A DNA stretch of 64,000 nt, from assembly GCA_964486455.1 (NCBI GenBank), contig CAZAMP010000009.1, positions 1 to 64,000 of the forward strand, written 5' to 3'. Made by a program: the position numbers and the translations under genes. Below are positions 16,092 through 24,274 of this stretch, piece by piece (positions within the stretch are counted from its first letter, which is position 1; each line of letters starts with the position of its first letter). Below the pieces are notes generated by a model, which did not search any database, had not been told where the DNA came from, and was given only the letters and a program-made list of their open reading frames with translations. The stretch comes from CAZAMP01 sp964486455. Lineage in GTDB: Bacteria; Eisenbacteria; RBG-16-71-46; CAZAMP01.

Positions 16092-18013
16092 CCCGGCCCC
16101 GCGCCTTGCTGATCGGATTGGTGTTTGTCGTCGCGCTCGTGATCCGCGTCGCCTACCTGGTCGACTTCGGGCAACTCCCGACCTTCGGTCAGTACACGAT
16201 GGATCCCGCCTATCACCACGATGCGGCGATCGCGATGTTGACGGGGCAGACCGAGCCGGGGCCGTTTTTCCGGGCGCCGCTCTATCTCTACTTTCTGGCC
16301 ACCGTCTACCGGCTGTTCGGAACGGGACCGTGGGGGATTCTGCTCGCGCAGGCGCTTCTCGGGGCGGCCTCGTGCGCGCTCGCCACCCGGATGACGGCCT
16401 CCCTTTTCGGACGTACCGTCGCTCTAGTGGCCGGCCTCATACTTGCCGTCTACTGGCCGCTCATCTACTTCGCGGGCGAGCTTCTGGTGGAGACGCTGGC
16501 GATCTTTCTCTACCTCTGCGGGCTCACCGTGTTGGTTCAGAAGCGATCGGATCTTCGCAGCGGGCGCGCGTGGATCCTGGCCGGGCTCTTCATCGGCCTC
16601 GGGGCGATCTGCCGTCCCAGCATCCTCATATTCGTCCCCGTGCCGATCATCGGCCTGTGGTTCGAGAAGCATCTCACGACGCCGGGCACACGGATCCGCC
16701 GTGGACTTCTGTTTCTTGTGGCAATCGCTTTCTGCATCGCGCCGGTCACGGCGCACAACGTCATCGTCGGAAACGACTTCGTCTTTATCGGCTGGTACGA
16801 CGGGATCAACTTTTTCATCGGAAACAACGCGAAGTCCGACGGGTCGTCGGCTGTCATGCCCGGAACCCGCGCGGGCTGGCGCCAAGGCCGCTTCGATGCG
16901 TACGAGACGGCGTCGCGAGCCGTGGGACGACCGCTCAAGCCGTCCGAGTTTTCACGCTACTGGCGCTCCCAGGCGCTCAGGTTCTTCGTCGATCAGCCCG
17001 CGAAGGCGGCGGGGCTTCTCTGGACCAAGACACGACTCATCGTCTCCGCGACCGAGCGCTCGAACAATGCGCCGCTCGAATTCAGACGACGCATGTCACC
17101 ATTCTTGAGCCTTCCGTGGCTCGGGTTCGGCGCGGTCTTCCCCTTCGCGGTCTACGGAGCGTGGCGAGAGCGGAGGCGCTGGAGACGATTGCACGTGCTC
17201 TACGGCTTTCTCATCACGTACGCAATCGGTGTCGTCGCGTTTTTCGTGAACGCGCGCTTTCGGCTTCCGCTGGTGCCGATCATGGCTCCTTTCGCGGCCG
17301 CGGGGCTCGTACACCTCCTCTGCGTGCTTCGGCGTCCGCGGACCCGTCCCGTCGTGTCGGCCGTCGCGATTCTCGCGATCGCGACTTTCGTGAGCCAGGT
17401 CCCGGTCGGTGAACAACCGACCGCGGTTCACGAAGCCCAGGGACAGATCACGCTGGGAAAGGCGTATCTCGTGCGCGAAGACGCCGAGGCGGCGCTCACG
17501 GCGTTTCGCAAGGCTGCGGAGCTGTCGCCCGAAACGCCCGGAGGGCGATCCGGACAGGGTGCCGCGCTCTTGGCCCTCGGCGACACGGCCGGGGCCGTCA
17601 GCGCGTACTGGGAGGAGATCAGTCTCTACCCGGGTGACGACCGCGCGCACTTCGCGCTCGCGCAGATCTCGGCGGCGACGGGCGACACGTCTCAGGCGAT
17701 CGAGCGCTACCGCGCCGCGCTTCGTTTCAGACCCATCCCAAAGGATGCGTCCGAGGTCTGGCTCAACCTGGGCGACATCTACGCGCGTCGGGGGCGCTTC
17801 GCCGAAGCCGTCGTGGCATACGATGAAGCGCTCAAACTCAATCCCGCCAACACACCAGCGCTCGTCAGCCTCGGCATGCTACACGTGCGCATGCGCAGGT
17901 TGGATCTGGCGGAGACCGCCTTCGAACGCGCGCTCGAGATTGATCCCGATCTGCGGGAAGCCGCGCTCATGCTGAGCCGGCTGAAAGGCGGCGAGACTCC
18001 AGAGAGACCGTAG
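16088..18013 (+). CDS. polytopic GT-C (GT39/PMT_2-like) glycosyltransferase with C-terminal TPR repeats (paralogue of 5197-7218)
   Basis: About 641 residues start at the ATG overlapping the phosphatase stop; the open frame further upstream is a shadow. The N-terminal part has many membrane helices, with an acidic first loop (MDPAYHHDAAIAM) and the family-like FFRAPLYLYFLATVYRLFG. The shared motif YDGINFFIGN links it to the earlier GT-C/TPR protein. The C-terminal 200 residues contain at least four TPR units (for example LGDIYARRGRFAEAVVAYDEAL). The likely role is transfer of a sugar from a lipid carrier at the inner membrane, with the TPR part on one face for partner binding. Donor and acceptor are unknown. 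Confidence 0.8.
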   Translation: MTRPRALLIGLVFVVALVIRVAYLVDFGQLPTFGQYTMDPAYHHDAAIAMLTGQTEPGPFFRAPLYLYFLATVYRLFGTGPWGILLAQALLGAASCALATRMTASLFGRTVALVAGLILAVYWPLIYFAGELLVETLAIFLYLCGLTVLVQKRSDLRSGRAWILAGLFIGLGAICRPSILIFVPVPIIGLWFEKHLTTPGTRIRRGLLFLVAIAFCIAPVTAHNVIVGNDFVFIGWYDGINFFIGNNAKSDGSSAVMPGTRAGWRQGRFDAYETASRAVGRPLKPSEFSRYWRSQALRFFVDQPAKAAGLLWTKTRLIVSATERSNNAPLEFRRRMSPFLSLPWLGFGAVFPFAVYGAWRERRRWRRLHVLYGFLITYAIGVVAFFVNARFRLPLVPIMAPFAAAGLVHLLCVLRRPRTRPVVSAVAILAIATFVSQVPVGEQPTAVHEAQGQITLGKAYLVREDAEAALTAFRKAAELSPETPGGRSGQGAALLALGDTAGAVSAYWEEISLYPGDDRAHFALAQISAATGDTSQAIERYRAALRFRPIPKDASEVWLNLGDIYARRGRFAEAVVAYDEALKLNPANTPALVSLGMLHVRMRRLDLAETAFERALEIDPDLREAALMLSRLKGGETPERP

Positions 18014-18271
18014 CCGGGCGACACCGGCGAATTCCTCGTGTTGGAGTGCCCCAGTCGTGTCCGGTTTACGTGGGAAGACAAGAATCATTGCCCGGGTACC
18101 ATGGTGGACGTGACGTTCAGCGCGAAGGATCGCCATCGTGTGACCGTTCGTCTGGATCACACCAAGCTCAAGAGCCGTGCGGAATTCGAGGAAATGAGAG
18201 AGGGCTGGTCATGGGCGCTCGACTCGTCCAAGTCGTTTCTGGAGACCGGGAGAGCGATTCCGTCGCCCTGA
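18014..18271 (+). pseudogene. C-terminal remnant of an SRPBCC/AHSA1-like protein
   Basis: From the stop of the GT-C gene onward one frame reads GEFLVLECPSRVRFTWED and ends with VTVRLDHTKLKSR and EEMREGWSWALDSSKSFLETG. This resembles the C-terminal half of SRPBCC/AHSA1 domain proteins: V.E...P.RL.FTW, then a strand, then the C-terminal helix with a GW motif. The N-terminal half of the fold is missing, because a TAG stop at 18011 lies directly in front. A GTG at 18038 could start a 77-residue peptide, but that would not fold as a full domain. Best read as a decayed fragment. Confidence 0.5.
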
Positions 18272-18471
18272 GGGCTGTCGCCGTTTCTTGTCGGTGCGCG
18301 CCGATCCTCCTTTCATGCCAGCGTCATCATTGACGTCGCATTTCGAAAGCCCTATGTGAGCCGCGAACAGGCGAAGTAGGCCTTGAGAGCCGCTCTCGAC
18401 GCGCGTATCCTTCTGTTGCCTCTCATTCAGAAGGGCCGAACCGACGGGTTTGCAGCATCATCGGAGGCAAC
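18272..18471. other. gene-free stretch after the SRPBCC remnant
   Basis: No coding region is supported. Small self-complementary stretches are present (GCCCTGAGGGC near 18268 and GAGAGCCGCTCTC near 18383) without a T-run, so no terminator is called. A GGAGG sequence at 18463-18467 is the likely ribosome-binding site for the next gene. Confidence 0.4.
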
Positions 18472-21279
18472 CTGAAGCACCACCGACTACCCGTGGCCGC
18501 GCTGATCGTGACCTTGTCGACCGTTCTGCCGACCCTCATCGCGCACGCCGCTCAGCTGAACGTCGCGGCGGATCGAGCCGGCGACATCGCCACGTCAAGC
18601 GCGCATACCTATCGACGTCTCGCGGCGTCCGTGGGACCTTTCGGCATCTACACGGACGACGAGCAGCGCGCTCTTTCGCGCTTCGATGTGCTCGGCGTGC
18701 GGGAAGCGCTGTCGAGCCATCTCACCTTTTTGCGATCCCGAAATCGCGACATCGATATCTTCTACGTCGTCATGCCGCAGATCGTTCCCGAGACCGACTG
18801 GCACCGGACGTACAACTGGATGGACCGCGCCCGGGAGTATGCGGAAGCAAACGACTGGGTGCTGCTGCACGACAATGGAGAGGAAGCCATCGCCAAAGGA
18901 TGGGACGTTCAATGGCGGTGGGGGGACTTCACGCGCTATTGCCCCAGAGGCACGTACTACGATCCGAACGAGCCGGAGCTCGACAGTCGGGGGCTCACGT
19001 TCGCGGAGTGGCTCTCGGAACGCCTCATTCCCTGGTTCGTCGCCCATCGAATGCACGAGTTCGACGGGCTCTGGTGGGAGGTCGTTGCCCAGCAGCCGCA
19101 CATCGCGTGGTTTCATTTCAAGGTGCCCGGTCCTCACGGGGGTCGCGTCGATTGGAACCGCAACGGTCTGGCGGATTGGGACGAGGGTGGTTGGGCGGCG
19201 TGGGAGGCGTTTGCCGCGAGCTGGGATTCCGTTTCCTCGGTCTGGATAGACGCCGTTCGGGAGAACATCGGCTATGACGTTCGGATCATCGCCGGCGGCG
19301 ACGCGCAAACACACGACCTCACCTACTACGATGGTTTCAAGAACGAGGAATTCCTGGAGCGAAACCGCTGGGCGTCGAGCGACTGGCGATGGAGCTGGTG
19401 GGACGAGCTCTACGTCACCAATACCGAGCGGCCCCGCCGGGGGTACGTCTACCAGCGGGACAACGCGCGAGAAGGCTGGAACCTCTCCATCAACGAGATC
19501 TGGTGGCAGGACAACGATCGCTATTCCTTCTCCAACCCAGATTCCACGGCGCAGTACGTGAGGTTCGCCCTCGGGACTACGCTACTGGGTGACGGCTTGT
19601 TCATGCTATCCGTTCTGTTCGAGAACATCAGCGGGCTGGGACCACCGGAGCGCCACACGCGTCCCTGGGTTCCATATCTCGATGATTTCTACGATTTGAA
19701 TCTCGGACCCTACGCCTGTGCGTTCCAGAAGGAGGTCCATGGGCCGGACACACTCTACGTCAGAGCGTTTCATGACGGTGAGCGCCTTACCGGTCTCGTG
19801 AAGGTGAATCCAAGCAGAAGAGCCGTCGAAGACGTGCCTCCCCGCGACGCGCTGATCCTCTCCTTCAAGGAGGGTGATGACGGCGCGACGCAATACCTGG
19901 GAACGGCCGCCGGCGGTGACGATTTCGATCCGTGCCATCTGCCGCCACGCGTGGATGATCCGACCGATGGTTGGTTCGATCGGTTTGGATCGCCGACCAT
20001 GGGTGAAGCCGGGATGAACGGAGCCGTCACCGCGCTCACAACCTACGATGGAGATCTGATCGCCGCGGGCGAGTTCGTCCTTCCGGGTGTGACGCCGTCC
20101 GCGCGGATCGCCCGATGGGACGGGGTCGAGTGGTACTCCCTCGGCTCGGGACTCTCTGGCGACGCGGTCAACGCCCTGGTGGTCCACGACGATGAGCTGA
20201 TTGTCGCGGGCGCGTTCAATCGCGCGGACGGACAGCCGGTTTCCAACATCGCCGCCTGGGACGGCACGGCGTGGCGCTCACTGGGATCCGGCCTGGAAGG
20301 CCCGGTTAACGACGTCGTTCAGTTCCGAGGGCGCCTGGTCGCGGCCATCGACGCCGAAGAGCCACTCCACGAATGGAACGGCACGGAGTGGCAACCCATA
20401 CCGTTGCCCACCGATGGGCCCACCCGTGTGACCACGCTCGGGGAGTACAAGGCATACCTCTTCACCGGTGGCACCTATCAGGGCGATAACGGGCGCGATC
20501 GTATCTCCGTCGATCGGTGGGATGATGCAACGTGGAGGCACATCGGGTCCGGGACGGCCGCCGCGAACACGAACGCCTCCGAGCTGAACGTGATGTCAAT
20601 GCATGGCGGTAGGCTGATCGTCGGTGGACGCTTTGTCGACATCGGTGGCGTGTCCGCCGCGAACGTGGCCCGCTGGAATGGGACGACCTGGAGCGCGCTG
20701 GGCGACGGGGTATCTCAGGCGCGGCGCGTGGAGACGTTGACTTCGTACAAGGGTGGCCTGATCGTGGCCGGTCATCTTGCGGAGGCGCGTGACAAATCGC
20801 CGTCTCACATTACCTATTGGAACGGATTCATCTGGCAGACGTTCGGCGGCGAGACAAACGCTCCGGTCTACTGTCTTCAGCCCTACGACGGTGATCTCTA
20901 CGTCGGGGGTCTCTTCACGCGGACCGGCCGGACGATATCGCACTACGTCGCGGCCTACGGCGGGCCGGTCGTGATTTCGTCCCATGAAAACGGCCTGCCG
21001 ATTGGCTTCGACATCGTCAGCGTGTCGCCGAACCCGTTCTCCACGCGCGCCGTGGTGGAGTACGTCGTGCCTGTCTCCGGCCGCGTGAAGCTCAATGTGT
21101 TTGACGTGACGGGGAGGAAGATCCGAACATTGCTCGACGGCGCGCAGGCCGGGGGACGTTACGCGATCTCCTGGGATGGGAGTACTGACGCGATGCATCA
21201 TGCATCCGCCGGCGTCTACTTCGTACGGCTCGATGCCGCCGGCGCTGCGCGAAGCTGGAAAGTCATCCTTTCACCCTAG
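18472..21279 (+). CDS. secreted glycoside-hydrolase-like / beta-propeller protein with FlgD/T9SS-type C-terminal domain
   Basis: About 935 residues. The ATG/GTG-only start would be the GTG at 18493. A CTG at 18472, four bases after GGAGG, adds a charged n-region (KHHRLP) in front of the hydrophobic core AALIVTLSTVLPTL and gives a proper signal peptide. Domain 1 (about residues 35-460) is aromatic and acidic-rich (FDGLWWEVV, RIIAGGDAQ, LGTTLLGDG) and looks like a TIM-barrel putative glycoside hydrolase of the GHL15 kind. Domain 2 (about 500-845) has six repeats of the type LIVAGAF...IAAWDGTAWRSLGSG, probably a propeller. The last ~90 residues (SPNPFSTRAVVEYVVP, GVYFVRLDA) are a FlgD/T9SS-type domain. 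Function unknown; likely cell-surface glycan-related. Confidence 0.72.
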   Translation: MKHHRLPVAALIVTLSTVLPTLIAHAAQLNVAADRAGDIATSSAHTYRRLAASVGPFGIYTDDEQRALSRFDVLGVREALSSHLTFLRSRNRDIDIFYVVMPQIVPETDWHRTYNWMDRAREYAEANDWVLLHDNGEEAIAKGWDVQWRWGDFTRYCPRGTYYDPNEPELDSRGLTFAEWLSERLIPWFVAHRMHEFDGLWWEVVAQQPHIAWFHFKVPGPHGGRVDWNRNGLADWDEGGWAAWEAFAASWDSVSSVWIDAVRENIGYDVRIIAGGDAQTHDLTYYDGFKNEEFLERNRWASSDWRWSWWDELYVTNTERPRRGYVYQRDNAREGWNLSINEIWWQDNDRYSFSNPDSTAQYVRFALGTTLLGDGLFMLSVLFENISGLGPPERHTRPWVPYLDDFYDLNLGPYACAFQKEVHGPDTLYVRAFHDGERLTGLVKVNPSRRAVEDVPPRDALILSFKEGDDGATQYLGTAAGGDDFDPCHLPPRVDDPTDGWFDRFGSPTMGEAGMNGAVTALTTYDGDLIAAGEFVLPGVTPSARIARWDGVEWYSLGSGLSGDAVNALVVHDDELIVAGAFNRADGQPVSNIAAWDGTAWRSLGSGLEGPVNDVVQFRGRLVAAIDAEEPLHEWNGTEWQPIPLPTDGPTRVTTLGEYKAYLFTGGTYQGDNGRDRISVDRWDDATWRHIGSGTAAANTNASELNVMSMHGGRLIVGGRFVDIGGVSAANVARWNGTTWSALGDGVSQARRVETLTSYKGGLIVAGHLAEARDKSPSHITYWNGFIWQTFGGETNAPVYCLQPYDGDLYVGGLFTRTGRTISHYVAAYGGPVVISSHENGLPIGFDIVSVSPNPFSTRAVVEYVVPVSGRVKLNVFDVTGRKIRTLLDGAQAGGRYAISWDGSTDAMHHASAGVYFVRLDAAGAARSWKVILSP

Positions 21280-21319
21280 CCGCGCGAGGATCGAAGGATG
21301 GCCCGCGCCGGGATGAGCG

Positions 21320-21661
21320 ATGACTGACACGGACGAACCTGAACCAATCGAGCTTCCAATCGACGGAATGCTCGATCTCCACACCTTTCATCCGCGTGAG
21401 ATCAAAGACCTCGTGCCCGACTATCTCGCGGCCTGTCGTGAAAAGGGCATCCTCGACGTCCGAATCATTCACGGCAAGGGAACGGGAACTCTCCGGCGGA
21501 TTGTGCATTCCATTCTTGAGAAGAGTCCGGTGGTTGCCTCTTTTCAACTGGCTGGAGGGGATGCCGGCGGCTGGGGGGCCACCCTGGTCACGCTGTCTCC
21601 GCTAGACGGACCCCCGGAGAGTCACCCCCGAGGCGGTGAAGAAGACGCCGATCGGCCGTAG
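21320..21661 (+). CDS. Smr domain protein
   Basis: The 113-residue protein is essentially a stand-alone Smr domain: DGMLDLHTFHPREIKDLV holds the conserved DLH motif and DVRIIHGKGTGTLRR the HGKG.G motif. These motifs are typical of the small MutS-related endonuclease-type domain, also found at the end of MutS2. Free-standing Smr proteins act on nucleic acids, with reported roles in recombination or ribosome rescue. The start at 21320 is chosen because an ATG at 21313 runs into a stop at once. Confidence 0.8.
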   Translation: MTDTDEPEPIELPIDGMLDLHTFHPREIKDLVPDYLAACREKGILDVRIIHGKGTGTLRRIVHSILEKSPVVASFQLAGGDAGGWGATLVTLSPLDGPPESHPRGGEEDADRP

Positions 21662-21746
21662 GCCCTCTGTTGCGGGGCAGTTGACCGTGTGATAGCGTGA
21701 ATCACTTACCAGATTCGGACGTTATACGCCTTTGGAGGGGCGTCTC

Positions 21747-23027
21747 ATGTGGAAGCGCCTTGTGTTGCTCTTGATTCTCGTGTCCGTACCGCTGAGCGCG
21801 GGACGGGCCGAGTTCGAGGTCGTCGAGAAGATCGCCGCCGTGGTGGAAGATGAGGTCATCACCGCGACGGAGCTCGCAGAGCAGCTTCAGCTCTATCTTC
21901 TCGAGCTGAAGATCGCGCCCGACGACATGGCCGCCGTCGACAGCCTTCAGGGTCAAGTTCTGCGCGAGCTGATCGACGGAATCCTCATCGTGAAAGAGGC
22001 GGAGCGAAAGGAGATCGAGGTATCGGAGGACGAGCTCGATCTCTTCCTCGAGCAGCACCTCGAGCAACAGATGGTGCGTTTCGGCGGCGAGCAGGGATTC
22101 ATGGAGCAGCTCGAACGGGAAGGTGTTTCGCTCCGGCAGATGAAAGCGTTCTACCGAAAGGACATTCGGCGACAGGTGTTGTCGTCGAGGCTCGTGGGGT
22201 CGGAGATCGACACCGACGTCGAAGTACTCGACGACGACGTGCGCGTCTATTTTGACGATAGCAAAGAGACTCTGGGTAAGAAGCCCGAGCAGATCCGATT
22301 GAGACATCTGCTCATCCAGCCGAAGCCGACCGCCGAGCGTGAGCTGGACGCCGTCAATCGCCTCGAAGACGCGCGTGCGCGGCTTCTGGCCGGGGAAGAT
22401 TTCGCTTCGCTCGCCCGCGAATATTCGCGGGATCCTAGCGCCGCCCGCGGGGGCGACATTGGTTTCTTTGCCGAAGGCGATCTGGATCCGGTCTTCACGG
22501 AAGTGGCGTTCTCGCTCGCGGACTCTGAGCAGAGCGACGTCGTCCGCACCGGCTACGGCTACCACATCATTCAGCGTCTCGCGACGCGAGGGGATGAGAT
22601 CCACGTCCGGCACATCGTCATCCCGATGGATGTGACGGCCGACGACATCGCCCGCGCCAGAGGCCTCGTCGAGACGGTGACGAGTCGTTTGGAAGAAGGG
22701 GCGGACTTCATCGAGCTCATCCGTGCGTACTCCGACGCGCCCGAGGCGGACGGCGATGTGGGGTCCTTCTCGGTCGAGGGGCTCTTCCCGCACTTCCGTG
22801 CGGCACTGGAAGCGCTGGGACCCGGCGAAGTCTCCGAGTTCATCGAGGACGCGCAGGGATTCCACATATTTCAGGTGATCGAGCGCACGCCGGCCGAGGA
22901 GTACACCTTTGAAGAGGTAGAGCCGACGATCCGGGAGTTCTTGAGACGGCAGCAGCTCGAAGATCGCTACAACACGTGGACGGCGGAGCTTCGCGGCCGT
23001 TCTTACGTCGAGGTTCGAGAGCTTTAG
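21747..23027 (+). CDS. SurA-like periplasmic peptidyl-prolyl isomerase/chaperone
   Basis: About 426 residues with a signal peptide (MWKRLVLLLILVSVPLSAGRA), an N-terminal SurA helical domain (IAAVVEDEVITATELAEQL) and two parvulin domains. The first runs through RLRHLLIQPKP and GGDIGFFAEGDLDPVF, the second through HVRHIVIPMDV and DGDVGSFSVEGLFPHF. This is the layout of SurA, which helps fold outer-membrane proteins. The ATG at 21747 is preceded by GGAGGGG; the longer open frame starts at a poor TTG. It is consistent with the diderm envelope suggested by the TonB receptor. Confidence 0.88.
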   Translation: MWKRLVLLLILVSVPLSAGRAEFEVVEKIAAVVEDEVITATELAEQLQLYLLELKIAPDDMAAVDSLQGQVLRELIDGILIVKEAERKEIEVSEDELDLFLEQHLEQQMVRFGGEQGFMEQLEREGVSLRQMKAFYRKDIRRQVLSSRLVGSEIDTDVEVLDDDVRVYFDDSKETLGKKPEQIRLRHLLIQPKPTAERELDAVNRLEDARARLLAGEDFASLAREYSRDPSAARGGDIGFFAEGDLDPVFTEVAFSLADSEQSDVVRTGYGYHIIQRLATRGDEIHVRHIVIPMDVTADDIARARGLVETVTSRLEEGADFIELIRAYSDAPEADGDVGSFSVEGLFPHFRAALEALGPGEVSEFIEDAQGFHIFQVIERTPAEEYTFEEVEPTIREFLRRQQLEDRYNTWTAELRGRSYVEVREL

Positions 23028-23028
23028 T

Positions 23029-23085
23029 GGGGGATGCCGACGACTCGCGTCCTCGCGAGCGAACGCAGTGAGCGCGGAGCCGGGG
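23029..23085. repeat. stem-loop direct repeat, copy 1
   Basis: The core ACTCGCGTCCTCGCGAGCGA, followed by ACGCAGTGAGCGCGGAGCC, is repeated at 23231-23269 with a single mismatch. The inner inverted repeat CTCGCG / CGCGAG forms a hairpin with a 4-base loop. The preceding GGGGGATG is also shared with copy 2. The outer arms of this copy are mostly lost. Confidence 0.7.
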
Positions 23086-23204
23086 TCATGCTCAGCGCAC
23101 GAGCGATTGCCTTGCATCTGCCTCGTATTGAGTTGGGATGTTCCGTCGAGAGGGGTTGAGGTATTTGATGCTCTTGAACGCTCAGGATACGTCAGCCGCG
23201 AGGA

Positions 23205-23290
23205 GGGGAGAGGGGGATGTTTCCCCGGCGACTCGCGTCTTCGCGAGCGAACGCAGTGAGCGCGGAGCCAGGAATCATCCCCCTCTTCCC
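23205..23290. repeat. stem-loop direct repeat, copy 2, with 20-base outer inverted arms
   Basis: Positions 23205-23224 and 23271-23290 are inverted repeats matching at 18 of 20 bases. They enclose the same hairpin core (CTCGCG-TCTT-CGCGAG then CGAACGCAGTGAGCGCGG) as copy 1. The whole element is 86 bp and ends 15 bp before the S4-domain gene. It looks like a small REP/MITE-type element. The sequence between the copies, and the rest of 23028-23304, holds no supported gene. Confidence 0.7.
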
Positions 23291-23304
23291 GACGAACACC
23301 AACG

Positions 23305-23571
23305 ATGAGACTCGATCGCTATCTCGACTACGTTTGTCTGTTCAAGACGCGATCGGCCGCCACGAAAGCGATCCGGACGGGCGGCGTGCACGTCGCCGGG
23401 CGGCCGGTGAAGGCCGGGCACACGGTGACCCCGGGAGACATCATCACGATCCGGCATCCGACACGCATCACGGAAGTCGAGGTGTGTGACATTCCCGCCG
23501 GACGGGTGGATCGAAAGACGGCTCGCCAGTACTACCGGGTGTTGAAGGACGAACCCTTGGAGTGGGCATGA
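23305..23571 (+). CDS. S4-domain RNA-binding protein (HslR/Hsp15-like)
   Basis: The 88-residue protein is a single S4 domain: MRLDRYLDYVCLFKTRSAA, then IRTGGVHVAGRPVKAGHTV and GDIITI, the alpha-L RNA-binding motif. Hsp15 of E. coli binds free 50S subunits carrying stalled nascent chains; the family also includes other small RNA-binding proteins. The C-terminus is short and lacks the long basic tail of E. coli Hsp15. It lies 16 bp before ftsE and may be in one transcript with it. Confidence 0.78.
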   Translation: MRLDRYLDYVCLFKTRSAATKAIRTGGVHVAGRPVKAGHTVTPGDIITIRHPTRITEVEVCDIPAGRVDRKTARQYYRVLKDEPLEWA

Positions 23572-23587
23572 GCCCGATGGGTGGTCG

Positions 23588-24274
23588 ATGATCCAGCTCC
23601 GCAACGTCACGAAGCGCTACACGTCCGGGACCCGCCTGAACGCCCTCCATCACGTGAACCTGGTTATCGGGAAGGGCGAGCTGGTTTCCATCACGGGAGC
23701 CAGCGGTGCGGGGAAGAGCACGATGCTCAGGCTGATCTCCATGGAAGAGCCTCCGAGCGAGGGAGAGGTCATTGTCGGCGAGTTCTCGTCCCGCGAGATC
23801 ACACGTCGCGATCAGCAGGTGCTCCGCCGGAAGATCGGGGTCGTGTTCCAGAACTTCCGTCTCTGGCGCGACTGGACCGCGGCGGAAAACGTCGCAGCGG
23901 CCGTTCGGGTCACGGGCGAGTTCGCGCCGCGGGCACTCCGCCGCAAGACCCAGGACGCCCTTCAGCTCGTTGGGCTAGCGCACCGAGGGAAGAGCTATCC
24001 GTCTCAGCTCTCGGGAGGGGAGCAACAACGGGTCGCCATCGCACGGGCCATCGTTAACCGCCCTTTCGTTCTGCTCGCCGACGAGCCGACCGGGAATCTC
24101 GATCCAGAATCCGGCGAGTCGATCTTCGGCCTGCTACGGGAGGTCAACTTCTCCGGGACGTCCGTCATCCTGGCTACACACAACATCTCGATGGTCAAAC
24201 GCTTGGGGGGCCGCGCCCTGAAGCTCGAACAGGGGCGCTGCATCGAAGATCGGGTGACCCATGCCGCGTCTTAG
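23588..24274 (+). CDS. ftsE: cell-division ABC ATPase FtsE
   Basis: The 228-residue ATPase has Walker A GASGAGKST, the Q-loop VVFQNFRL, signature LSGGEQQR, Walker B VLLADEPTGNLDP and the H-loop ATHN. Size and the FtsX-type permease directly downstream identify FtsE. With FtsX it couples ATP hydrolysis to activation of peptidoglycan hydrolases at the septum through the EnvC-type protein encoded two genes later. The start of ftsX lies inside ftsE (14-bp overlap). Confidence 0.92.
   Translation: MIQLRNVTKRYTSGTRLNALHHVNLVIGKGELVSITGASGAGKSTMLRLISMEEPPSEGEVIVGEFSSREITRRDQQVLRRKIGVVFQNFRLWRDWTAAENVAAAVRVTGEFAPRALRRKTQDALQLVGLAHRGKSYPSQLSGGEQQRVAIARAIVNRPFVLLADEPTGNLDPESGESIFGLLREVNFSGTSVILATHNISMVKRLGGRALKLEQGRCIEDRVTHAAS

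Noticed and set aside
21702..23117. 471-residue open frame on the minus strand opposite the SurA-like gene
   Set aside because: The plus strand has signal peptide and two parvulin domains; the minus frame has no motifs.
23029..23290. A CRISPR array, because of repeated sequence
   Set aside because: Only two copies are present with a gap of about 145 bp, with stem-loop character and no spacer regularity.
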